Assembly: GCF_014138435.1 (NCBI RefSeq)
Contig: NZ_JACJIM010000001.1
Span: 868,001-932,000 of the forward strand
DNA from: Methylobacterium fujisawaense
Lineage (GTDB): Bacteria > Pseudomonadota > Alphaproteobacteria > Rhizobiales > Beijerinckiaceae
Direction: 5' to 3'
Length of the DNA: 64,000 bases
The notes beneath the pieces were generated by a model. The model was not told where the DNA came from. It did not search any database and worked only from the letters and a program-made list of their open reading frames with translations. This document shows, one piece after another, positions 54,365-62,081 of the stretch (positions within the stretch are counted from its first letter, which is position 1; each line of letters opens with the position of its first letter). Both the position numbers and the translations under genes were made by a program.

Positions 54365-54625
54365 TCAGAGCCCGCGCTGCTCGAGCAGGAACGTGACGAG
54401 CTCTAGCGCCGCGTGGGCCGCCCGCACGATCGGGATCAGCGCCCTGATCTCCTCATCGGTCATCGATTGTATGTTGCACGGGACCCTGCCGAAGGCCCGA
54501 AGGCAGGCGGCCTCGGCGAACTCCTGGGCTTCGGGTCCGTCGAGCCCGCTCAGCCCCTTGACCCGCTGCAGGAACGCGTTGCCAGCGAGGTTGAGGCGCA
54601 TCGCGTTTGTCTGATCGTTACACAT
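54365..54625 (-). CDS. Small helical protein, unknown function
   Basis: An 86-residue protein from the ATG at 54625 (MCNDQTNAMRLNLAGNAFLQ), with AAGGA as ribosome-binding site 8 bases ahead. The remaining sequence is helical and acidic (GPEAQEFAEAACLRAFGRVP, TDEEIRALIPIVRAAHAALE). No membrane helix or catalytic motif. It lies on the strand of the coupling-protein operon, 217 bases away from that operon's last gene. It could be a small accessory factor of the mobilisation module. Family not recognised. Confidence 0.55.
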   Translation of the reverse strand: MCNDQTNAMRLNLAGNAFLQRVKGLSGLDGPEAQEFAEAACLRAFGRVPCNIQSMTDEEIRALIPIVRAAHAALELVTFLLEQRGL

Positions 54626-54841
54626 CGTCAGGTTCCTTCTTGGTGGATCGCGGGATCGGCCGCGCCGATCCCGGGCGAGTGAGGACACCGTGGGGGTGGC
54701 CTCTCGATCTCGCCCGGTGACCCTAGGATCGCCCGGGCGGCGGACATCGGAATCCGGGGCCGCCTTCGCGGCTGAGGGGCGGTATTCTTTGGAATCCGGG
54801 CGGCGTCCCCCGCCGCCCGGAGGATGGGTCGGAGCGGCCGC

Positions 54842-56599
54842 TCAGGCAGGTCGCGCCGGGCCGGTCGCCTCGGACGGTGCCGGCGCCCGCCGTCGTCCGG
54901 CGCTCAGCCACGCCGCCGGAACGAAGCCCTCCCGCCGCTTCGGCCAGACGGTGAGAGGCCAATCGAACTGGTAGACGTCACCGAGCCCGGCGATGACAGC
55001 GCGCACGACCTTGTGCCCGGGGTTCTTCGGGTCGGACCCGACCTGGTGCACGCCGAGATCGCGCTCCAGGGTCGTGGCCGAGACCAGCGGCAGCTCACCC
55101 CGCTCGGTCTTGAACCGGCCCTTCTTGTCGAGGTCCGTGTTGATCTCCCACCACACCAGGGTCCGCCGCTTCATCAGCGCCTCGGCCTGGTCCGCCGAGG
55201 TCCCGGCCGCCAGCGCCGAGAAGATCCGGATCCGGAACAGATCCCGCACCACCTGTCCCAAAACGGGACCGTAGACGAGCGGCACCTGGTTGAGGCTCTG
55301 CAGGGCGCCGATCACCACCAGGCCCTTCTCCCGTCCGGTCGCCAGGGCGGTCTCCAAGCGATCGATCCGCCCCAGGGCATGGAACTCGTCGAGCACCAGG
55401 GTCACGCGCCGCTGCGGGTCGACCGGCAGGCTGGGATCGCTCACCCCCACCGCCACGCACCGAAGCAGCGAGCCGGCGACCAGGGTCGAGAGTTCCTGGT
55501 ATTCCGGTGCGGTCTGCACGATGACCGTCCCGGGGCCTTCGCCCCGCAGCCAGCGCCGGACCGAGAATTGCCGCTCGGGCGGCATGCGCCCCCAGGCCAG
55601 CGCCAGCGGCCGGACACCGTTCAGCGTCCCCGCCCACAGGGTGGCCATCACGCCGAAGGTGGTGTTGGTTAGCCCCTCCTCGCCCTCCTCGATCAGCGGA
55701 CTGGCGCTGAGGTCGAGCCGCTCCACCCGCGCCTTGATCGCGGCGGGATCGTCGAGCAACCGTTCGGCGAGATCGCGGAAGGTCCAGGTCGTGCGCCCGG
55801 GCTCGCTCGCGAGTTCGCTGAGCACGTCGACGAACACCGCCCGCGCGCTTTGGGCCCAGAAGGCGCTCGAGCCCGAGATCGGGATGACGGCGGCGGCCAG
55901 ATCGAGGTAGGCCGCCTCGCCGTGCAGGTCGGCCGCGGCGTCCCAGGCCCAGCCGTGGGCATGGTGGGCCGCGATCAGCGCGGCCTCGCCCGGCCGGAAG
56001 GATTGGGAGACGTCGCCCTTGACGCAGTGTAGCAGCACCCGATCGCCGCGGGCGATCGCCTGGCTCGCCAGGGCGCGGGCGATGTTGGACTTGCCGGAGC
56101 CCTTGTCGCCGACGATGAGCAGGTACTGGCCCTCTGCCTCGCGCGGCAGCCGCACGCCGGGCGCGAGCCAGAGCCCGGTCGCATCGGGATGACCGAAGCC
56201 CTGCCGCAGGCGCTCCGCGAGGGCGAGGCGGGCATACTCGTCGCGATGGAGCCGCGGCTGGCTCGGGTGCGGCATGGCCACAGCACAGTCCGACAGCGGC
56301 GTCCGATGCCAGCTGGCCAAGCCCGCGGCCAGACCGCCCACCGCGGCGCAGGCGAGCGCGAGGCCCACCCGCACCCACAGGCAATGATCGACCCAGGTGT
56401 CGCCGAGATACCGGGGCAGGTCCGACAGCGCGATCCGATGGGCGTCGGGCCAGCCGTTGGTGTAGGGCGGAGTCAGGGCGACGAAGGCGATCGCCGCGGC
56501 GATCGCGACCATGAGGCCGGTCGCGAGGGCGGCGATCACGGCGGGCTCGCGTGCCCGGCACGGTGCGGTGCCCAGGCGGGTGTCGAAGAACGTGGTCAC
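54842..56599 (-). CDS. VirD4/TraD-like type IV coupling ATPase
   Basis: A 585-residue coupling protein from the GTG at 56599 (VTTFFDTRLGTAPC); the frame is open further upstream but runs into Arg-rich noise. Two membrane helices (about residues 20-43 and 76-96) anchor it. The motor follows: Walker A VGDKGSGKSNIARALAS (164-171), Walker B VTLVLDEFHALGRIDRLETA and the GREKGLVVIGALQSLNQVPL segment. It is typical of TraD/TrwB proteins that hand relaxase-bound DNA to a secretion channel. No channel (mating-pair formation) genes are in the window. It is the last gene of a leftward set with the membrane protein and the ParA-like gene. Confidence 0.85.
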   Translation of the reverse strand: MTTFFDTRLGTAPCRAREPAVIAALATGLMVAIAAAIAFVALTPPYTNGWPDAHRIALSDLPRYLGDTWVDHCLWVRVGLALACAAVGGLAAGLASWHRTPLSDCAVAMPHPSQPRLHRDEYARLALAERLRQGFGHPDATGLWLAPGVRLPREAEGQYLLIVGDKGSGKSNIARALASQAIARGDRVLLHCVKGDVSQSFRPGEAALIAAHHAHGWAWDAAADLHGEAAYLDLAAAVIPISGSSAFWAQSARAVFVDVLSELASEPGRTTWTFRDLAERLLDDPAAIKARVERLDLSASPLIEEGEEGLTNTTFGVMATLWAGTLNGVRPLALAWGRMPPERQFSVRRWLRGEGPGTVIVQTAPEYQELSTLVAGSLLRCVAVGVSDPSLPVDPQRRVTLVLDEFHALGRIDRLETALATGREKGLVVIGALQSLNQVPLVYGPVLGQVVRDLFRIRIFSALAAGTSADQAEALMKRRTLVWWEINTDLDKKGRFKTERGELPLVSATTLERDLGVHQVGSDPKNPGHKVVRAVIAGLGDVYQFDWPLTVWPKRREGFVPAAWLSAGRRRAPAPSEATGPARPA

Positions 56600-56691
56600 G
56601 GTGAAGCTCCCGATGCGTTGAGAGAGGAAGTCGAGGGTGGGGGAGCGGGGGCGATCGATCGCCCCCGCGCAGGCGCGAGCGGGGTCGCGCG

Positions 56692-57330
56692 TCAGTGCCG
56701 GGTCAGCACCAGCCAGGCGAGGCCGGCGAGGATGGAGACGAGGCCGGCGACGAGGCCCCAGCGCCGCCCGAGCGCCTCGAACCCGGCTCGCCCGGTCCTC
56801 TCGGACCGCCACCACCCGGCGAAGTCCGCCCGGCGCACCGCGGGCGCCGGCGGACGCGCCGCAGGGACAGGGCGGGCCGCAGGCGCAGGGCGAGCCGCAC
56901 GAACAGGGCGAGCCGCAGGCGCAGGACGGGCCGCAGGCGCAGGACGGGCCGCCCCCGCCGTCGCACGTGGCGCCGCCGCCCGCGCAGTGGGCGAGGGAGG
57001 GGACGCGGGCGGCGTCCCTGTGCCGAGCGTGAAGCCACGCAACTCGGCGACAAACCGCGCCAGGCCGTCTGGGCCAAGACGGCTCAGGCGCCGTGCGTCG
57101 AGGATGCCGGGATCACCCAGCGCCTCCCGGGCGGTCCGACTGGCCAGGGCGAGGCGCGCAGCCTCGCCCTCGCGCAGGATCCGCTCTTCCGCCGCCTCGC
57201 GCGCGTTCGCGCGCTCCGTCGAGGAAGACGCAGCGGGTCCTGTACCGATCGCCGGGGGGCCCTTCGCCCCCGCGATCGGCTCGGCCGCGCCGGCCGGACG
57301 CCCCGGGCTGGGGTGGCGATCCTCGGCCAT
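56692..57330 (-). CDS. Ala/Pro-repeat protein with a C-terminal membrane anchor
   Basis: A 212-residue protein from the ATG at 57330. The N-terminal half contains a helical region (ERANAREAAEERILREGEAA, LGDPGILDARRLSRLGPDGL). The middle is a low-complexity ARPAPA-type repeat (about residues 120-160) encoded by 18-base DNA repeats. A single hydrophobic helix ends the protein (LVAGLVSILAGLAWLVLTRH), suggesting a tail anchor with the bulk in the cytoplasm. Its start overlaps the stop of the ParA-like gene by one base (TGATG). The repeat could act as a flexible spacer between membrane and helical head. Family not recognised; probably a mobilisation accessory protein. Confidence 0.65.
   Translation of the reverse strand: MAEDRHPSPGRPAGAAEPIAGAKGPPAIGTGPAASSSTERANAREAAEERILREGEAARLALASRTAREALGDPGILDARRLSRLGPDGLARFVAELRGFTLGTGTPPASPPSPTARAAAPRATAGAARPAPAARPAPAARPVRAARPAPAARPVPAARPPAPAVRRADFAGWWRSERTGRAGFEALGRRWGLVAGLVSILAGLAWLVLTRH
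56853..56951. repeat. 18-base tandem repeat, about five units
   Basis: Imperfect copies of GACGGGCCGCAGGCGCAG follow one another within the membrane-anchored protein gene. Reading frame is preserved (18 = 6 codons), giving an Ala-Arg-Pro-rich hexapeptide repeat. Such repeats expand and contract readily and could vary between strains. Confidence 0.7.
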
Positions 57331-58217
57331 CACGCCTCTCCCCGGGTGACGAGACTGGGCAGGACCCGGGCGAGTTCGACGCGCATGGCGCGCACGAACG
57401 CCGTCACCGCCGAGCGCATGATCTTGGCCTCGGAGATCTCCTCGCCGAGGAGCTGCGCCGCCTCGCTCGGGGCCATGCTCATCGCCTTGATGAACCGCAG
57501 CCCGTGATCCTCGTAGGCCGCCCAGGCGTCGGCCTCGATCAGCGGCATCACGAGGTGGTGCCGTCCCGGCTCGGCCAGGAACGGCGCGAGCCCCTCGCGC
57601 CAGACGAGGGCGGCCTCGGAGCGCGGCTTGAGGTCGGCGAGCCGACCGTCGCGCTGGTTCTCGACGAAGACCAGGCTCGCTCCCGGCAGCGCCTCGCCGA
57701 AGGTCCGCAGCGCGACCGTGGCTTGGCGCATGGCCTCCGCCTCGACGGTCGACGGCACCATCACGACCGGGCGCACCCCCCAGGCGGTGAGGTCCTCCTG
57801 CAACTCGGTCTTGCGCATCCACAGCGCCGTGAGCTCGACCCGGTTGGCGCCGGCTTCGAGCAGCACGTGGCCGCCAGTGCGCGCCGCATCGCCGAGCGCG
57901 GTGTAGACCGGCGCGAACGGACTGGTCAGGGCCCGTGGCTGGCGCATCGCCGCCTCGAAGTCCGGCACGATCGTGCCGACCTGCGCGCCCAGCATCGCCT
58001 CCAGGCGGCGCTGGTCGTCGACCTGGAAAGCCCGGTAGGACTGACCGGTCATCGTCCAGAGATCGGCGATGAGCGTGGCCAGCAACGTCTTGCCGACGCC
58101 GCCCTTGGCGTTGCCGAGCGTGAGGAAGTCGGACGCGGGCGTGCTCGACAGGGCCGTCGTGGCGGCGAGTTCGGCCGCCAGCTCGGGCGACGATGTACGG
58201 GGGGACTTGATCCTCAT
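57330..58217 (-). CDS. ParA/MinD-like ATPase of the mobilisation module
   Basis: A 295-residue ATPase from the ATG at 58217 (MRIKSPRTSSPELAAEL); the frame is open 60 bases further but without a better start. It has a deviant Walker A motif, FLTLGNAKGGVGKTLLATL (residues 36-45), the mark of ParA/MinD proteins. Further on, the usual Walker A' Asp region reads RAFQVDDQRR, which departs from classical ParA. No N-terminal helix-turn-helix and no ParB gene are present, so it is more like the ParA-type ATPases found in transfer operons, which position relaxase or coupling proteins, than a plasmid-partition ParA. It is divergent from the relaxase gene and overlaps the next gene by one base. Confidence 0.78.
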   Translation of the reverse strand: MRIKSPRTSSPELAAELAATTALSSTPASDFLTLGNAKGGVGKTLLATLIADLWTMTGQSYRAFQVDDQRRLEAMLGAQVGTIVPDFEAAMRQPRALTSPFAPVYTALGDAARTGGHVLLEAGANRVELTALWMRKTELQEDLTAWGVRPVVMVPSTVEAEAMRQATVALRTFGEALPGASLVFVENQRDGRLADLKPRSEAALVWREGLAPFLAEPGRHHLVMPLIEADAWAAYEDHGLRFIKAMSMAPSEAAQLLGEEISEAKIMRSAVTAFVRAMRVELARVLPSLVTRGEA

Positions 58218-58395
58218 GGTCGGCTCTCCTGCCTGTAACCGCGGGTCGTGCCCGTCGGCGGTGCAGGTCTCGCCCAAGACGCATCCCGGTCGTCGGAATC
58301 CGGGACAAGCGCAGGCTCGTGTCCGCCGATCGTTCGGATTCCGAATGCGCGCGGCCCCGCAACCCTAGTCGGACGCCTCCCTCCCGGAGGCGAAC
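58218..58395. other. Divergent intergenic region, candidate origin of transfer
   Basis: This 178-base gap separates the ParA-like and relaxase genes, which are transcribed apart. It contains the short palindrome TTCGGATTCCGAA (58332-58344) and related CGTCGGAATCCGG sequence at about 58290-58305, resembling repeated TCGGAATCC elements. MobF relaxases normally nick within a few hundred bases of their own gene, so this is the best place for oriT. No nic consensus can be recognised by eye. Confidence 0.4.
58375..58391 (+). promoter_or_regulatory. Hairpin that covers the relaxase ribosome-binding site
   Basis: GCCTCC (58375-58380) pairs with GGAGGC (58386-58391) over a 5-base loop. GGAGG in the second arm is the ribosome-binding site, 5-6 bases before the relaxase ATG at 58396. 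In the mRNA this would block ribosome access, suggesting translational throttling of the relaxase. Confidence 0.5.
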
Positions 58396-61140
58396 ATGGT
58401 CGCGACCATCTCGGCCGGAACCTCGGCCCGTTATTATCTAGCTCAGGTCGAATACTATCTTGGCGGCCGCGAGCCCGAGGGCCGCTGGCTCCTCACCGAG
58501 CCCGCCCTCGGCGTCATCGCTGGCACACCCGTCGCCCGCACCGCCTTCGAGAACCTGCATGCCGGCCGCCACGCCGACGGTCGAGCCCTTCTGCAGGGCG
58601 GGCACATGAAGACCACGGACGGGGGAGCACGCACCGGCGGCTACGACATCACCTTCTCTGCGCCGAAATCCGTCTCGGTCCTGGCCGCGCTCGGGGACGA
58701 CGCCCTGCGCGACGCGATCGAGGCGGCCCAGGAACAGGCCGTGGCTGAAGCGATGCGCTTCCTCGACTGTGAGGCCGCCTTCTGCCGGCGCGGCAAGGCC
58801 GGCGCCATCCGGGAGCCCGTCCGCCTCACCGTCGCGCTGTTCCGGCACGGGGAGGCGAGGCCGGCCGAACACGTCGACGGAACGACCTTCGCCGACCCGG
58901 CGACCCATCACCATGCCGTCGTGGTGAACGCTTCCTTGCGTTCGGACGGAAGTTTTGGGGCTCTGGACGGTAAGGCTTTCTTCACCATGAAGATGGCCGC
59001 GGGGGCGCGCTACCACCTAGAGCTCGCCTCGCGCCTCCAGACCCTCGGCCTGGCGATCGAGGCTACCGGCGGCAACGGCCTGTTCGAGGTCGCCGGGGTC
59101 GATCCCGGTCTGTGCGCGTACTTCTCGGCGCGCCGGCACGAGATCGCCGACGAACTCGCCGCCGCCGGCATCGCACACAGCGCCGACGCCCCGGCGCTGG
59201 CCGCGGCCAAAGCCCGCGCCACCCGCGGGGTCAAGCGCGAGGATGAGTTCGAGGCCCACGGCGGCGATCGGCGGGCCGCGTGGCGTGCCCGTGCCGCCGC
59301 CCGTGGGTTCGATCCCGCCGCTCTGACCGCGGGCGCCTTGCAGGCCGGCCGGGAGCGCGCGCCGGCGCGCAAGCTGGATCGGGTAGAGGCGCTGATCCGC
59401 GCGCGGGTCGACGCCGTCCCGCGCGCGCTCACCGAGACGCAGTCGCTGGTCGAGCACCGCCACCTCGTCGCCGGCGTTGCCGCCGCGCTGGTCGAGACCG
59501 GCGTCAAGGCCGCGCGCGCCGACGCCGAGCTCGCCCGTCTCGTAGCGGAAGGAGCGGTCGTCGCCCTCCGCCGGGATCGCCGCTGGCCGCATCCGATCTA
59601 CTCCACCCCCGAGGTGATCGCGCTGGAGCGAGACCTGCGCCGCATGGCCCGTGCCCTCGCAGGCGTCTCGCTCGCCGGCATCCCCGATCCCAGCCGCGTC
59701 GCCGACCTCGTGCGACAGGACGGACTTAACCCGGAACAGGCCGAGGCGGCGCGGCTGGCGACCGGGCCGGCCGCCCTCTGCATCGCCGAAGGCTCTCCCG
59801 GCAGCGGAAAGTCGACGTTGCTCCGGCCGGTCTCGTCCGCGTGGACGGAATCCGGTTGGCGGGTCATTGGCGCGGCCACCGCCTGGAAGGTCGCGCACGC
59901 CCTGCGCGACGACCTCTGCATCGAGGCGCGGGCGGTCGATTCCTGGCTCGAGGGCGCCGCGCACGGCCGTCCCTTCCTGACTGACCGGACCTGCCTGATC
60001 GTCGACGAGGCCGGTCTGCTGTCAAGCCGCCAGCTTCACCGCATACTCGCGGAGGTCGAGCGCGCCCGCGCTGCCGGGCTCAGGGTCGCCGTGCGGCTCG
60101 TCGGCGACCGCAAGCAGCTCCAGCCGATCGGCGGCCCGGGCCTGCGCATCGTCGCCGACGCAGTCGGGACCACCCGCGTCGACACCATCGTGCGCCAGCG
60201 CGAGGCCTGGACGCGCGAGGTGGTGACCCACCTCGGACAGGGACGGACCGCGGAGGCGCTGGCGCTCCTCGACGCACAGGGCGCCGTCACCGAATGCACG
60301 AGTTCGCAGGCCGTCGCCGCCGCGATGGTCGCGGCCTGGAGCGCGGCGCGGGCGGCAAACCCCGAGGCCCCCGCGCCGCTGCTGATCGCCCGCACCAACG
60401 TGCAGGTGCGGGCGCTGAACGCCGGCATCCGCGAGGTCCTGCGCCGCGAGGGCAGCCTTGCGCCGACGGACGCCGCCACGCTCACCGCGGTCACGTCCTC
60501 GGGCCGCCCCTATCTCCTGGGCTTGGCCGTCGGCGACCCGGTCAGGTTCCTCGCGCGGCTCGACGCGCTCGGCGTCGTCAACGGCACCGAGGCGGTGCTG
60601 ACCGGTATCGAGGGAAGGGGAGACGGGCTCAGCCGGGATGCGGACCTGCGCCTGACCGCGCGGATCGGCGGCAGAGAGGTCTCTTTCCGCCCGCGCGATC
60701 TGGCTGACGAGCACCGCCGCATTCGCTTGGCGAGCGCCCACGCCACGACGATCTACGGCAGCCAGGGGCTCACGACCGAATCCGCGTTGGTATGGGGCGA
60801 TGCCGGTCTCGACCGTCACGACGCCTTCGTCGCGATGAGCCGCGCCCGAGGGGTCACGCGGCTGTTCGTCGACCGAGCAGGCCTCGACGCCCGGGTTCGC
60901 GAGGAGCGCGCGCTGTCCGATCGCGCCCGGCCCGTCGAAGCGGACGAGCGACGCGCGACCCTCGCCCGGCTGATGGCACGCTCGGGCGAGAAGGCCTCGA
61001 CCCTCGACCTCGCGGAGGAGATACCGGGCCAAGCCGGGCGGGCTCCCCCTTCGCCCGAGCCCGCGACCGTCCCGCCCCCGCAGGGCGGGCGTGGGGCACG
61101 GCCCCGCCACCGCGGGCGAGGGCTCGGCCGCGATGGCTGA
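58396..61140 (+). CDS. MobF-family conjugative relaxase-helicase (TrwC/TraI-like)
   Basis: A 914-residue protein. Residues 1-270 are the TrwC relaxase domain: paired tyrosines near the start (ARYYLAQVEYYLGG, Tyr13/14 and Tyr20/21), GYDITFSAPKSVSVLAAL, and the metal-binding histidine block DPATHHHAVVVNASL (His171-173) in the place of the usual three-His motif. After a linker comes an SF1B helicase: Walker A AEGSPGSGKSTL near residue 480, LIVDEAGLLSSRQLHRIL, GDRKQLQPIGGPG and the terminal SAHATTIYGSQGLTTESALV block. The relaxase nicks and covalently holds the transferred strand, and the helicase unwinds it. It is smaller than plasmid TraI proteins but looks complete. With the coupling protein it makes the island mobilisable. 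Confidence 0.92.
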   Translation: MVATISAGTSARYYLAQVEYYLGGREPEGRWLLTEPALGVIAGTPVARTAFENLHAGRHADGRALLQGGHMKTTDGGARTGGYDITFSAPKSVSVLAALGDDALRDAIEAAQEQAVAEAMRFLDCEAAFCRRGKAGAIREPVRLTVALFRHGEARPAEHVDGTTFADPATHHHAVVVNASLRSDGSFGALDGKAFFTMKMAAGARYHLELASRLQTLGLAIEATGGNGLFEVAGVDPGLCAYFSARRHEIADELAAAGIAHSADAPALAAAKARATRGVKREDEFEAHGGDRRAAWRARAAARGFDPAALTAGALQAGRERAPARKLDRVEALIRARVDAVPRALTETQSLVEHRHLVAGVAAALVETGVKAARADAELARLVAEGAVVALRRDRRWPHPIYSTPEVIALERDLRRMARALAGVSLAGIPDPSRVADLVRQDGLNPEQAEAARLATGPAALCIAEGSPGSGKSTLLRPVSSAWTESGWRVIGAATAWKVAHALRDDLCIEARAVDSWLEGAAHGRPFLTDRTCLIVDEAGLLSSRQLHRILAEVERARAAGLRVAVRLVGDRKQLQPIGGPGLRIVADAVGTTRVDTIVRQREAWTREVVTHLGQGRTAEALALLDAQGAVTECTSSQAVAAAMVAAWSAARAANPEAPAPLLIARTNVQVRALNAGIREVLRREGSLAPTDAATLTAVTSSGRPYLLGLAVGDPVRFLARLDALGVVNGTEAVLTGIEGRGDGLSRDADLRLTARIGGREVSFRPRDLADEHRRIRLASAHATTIYGSQGLTTESALVWGDAGLDRHDAFVAMSRARGVTRLFVDRAGLDARVREERALSDRARPVEADERRATLARLMARSGEKASTLDLAEEIPGQAGRAPPSPEPATVPPPQGGRGARPRHRGRGLGRDG

Positions 61141-61556
61141 GCTCGCCCAGGGCCGGCCCCTCACCGGCGCAGGGCCTCGATCCCCAGTTCCTGCTTCATC
61201 CAGCCGAGGCGTCACTCGCCATCGGATCGTCCGGCTGCGGCCGAACGGGGCACTCGCTCATCCCTCGCGATCACCCCGATTCTATCGCCGCGTGGTCGGG
61301 CTCAGATGCCGGCAACCCTTCGCTAATCTCCAGATCAGTCGAGTTCAGACCTGCGTAGTTCAGCTTCGAGCGGCCCCCTTGCCAAGCTCGATGCTTGGCC
61401 GGACCCTGGTCCTGCAGGCTGATCGCCGCCGCTTCGCTGAAGCGGCCCGGAGGTCCGGCCTGCCGCGCCGGGGAAGGTGAGGTATCCTTCCCACGCTGGC
61501 CGGCGGCCGGCCCCGGATGCGTAGGCCGCCGGTCGGCGTGGGACCTCACGTGACCC
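61141..61556. other. Intergenic stretch with one doubtful small frame
   Basis: No gene is well supported between the relaxase and the next small gene. A minus-strand frame, 61271-61570, encodes about 100 residues ending SKLNYAGLNSTDLEISEGLP and looks less noise-like than its neighbours, but it overlaps the start of the rightward gene and has no clear ribosome-binding site. I leave it unassigned. Confidence 0.35.
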
Positions 61557-61904
61557 GTGGTGTCGAGCATCCCCGCCCCGCCGGTGGCTCGCGCGCCTCG
61601 CGCAAAAAAGCCGGCACGAACGAACGAGGGCGCGGTAGCCGGCGCCGACCCGACGCACTCTGCCCAGCCCGACACCAAAGCGGTGGGGACGGCGAGCGTG
61701 TGTACCCCGCAGCGGACGAGGCCGGTTGCCCCGGTGCCGTCGCGCCCGCTCGTGCGCCGGCAACCCCGGCCCGATCCCGCCTGCGCCTACACGGTCGTCG
61801 ACGACTTGCCGCGTCCCGTACCGGTCAGCCGCGCCGAGTTGGAGGTGCTGGAGATGTATCTCGGCCCGGCCCTCGACGCCCTCCTGCGCGAGATGGCCCG
61901 GTGA
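61557..61904 (+). CDS. Small hypothetical protein upstream of the recombinase
   Basis: A 115-residue protein from a GTG at 61557; the true start could be later. The first 70 residues are Pro/Arg/Ala-rich and probably disordered. The last 40 (YTVVDDLPRPVPVSRAELEV, LEMYLGPALDALLREMAR) look like a folded helical piece with good hydrophobic spacing. It ends 177 bases before the recombinase frame and reads in the same direction. Function unknown; it may be a recombination accessory protein, or it may be a chance frame. Confidence 0.4.
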   Translation: MVSSIPAPPVARAPRAKKPARTNEGAVAGADPTHSAQPDTKAVGTASVCTPQRTRPVAPVPSRPLVRRQPRPDPACAYTVVDDLPRPVPVSRAELEVLEMYLGPALDALLREMAR

Positions 61905-62081
61905 TCGGATCTCTCTGTCTCCCCCGGCGCGGGCTTCACTGTCGGGACAGTCGGGACAGTCGGAACCGCCCGGCCGACCGGCTCCTGTGGAGAGCCGTCC
62001 GGCGGGGCTTGCCGCCGAGTCGGCCGAGCCACAGCCTTTCCTCAACCTCGCCCTGAACGCCCCGCCGCAGAGCCGCGCCCG

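Noticed and set aside
56853..56951. CRISPR array
   Set aside because: The repeats are contiguous 18-base units without spacers and lie in frame within a coding sequence. No repeat-spacer pattern was seen anywhere in the window.
57330..58217. Plasmid-partition ParA with ParB and parS
   Set aside because: No ParB gene or clustered parS-like repeats are next to it, and it lacks an N-terminal DNA-binding domain; its operon partners are transfer-type genes.
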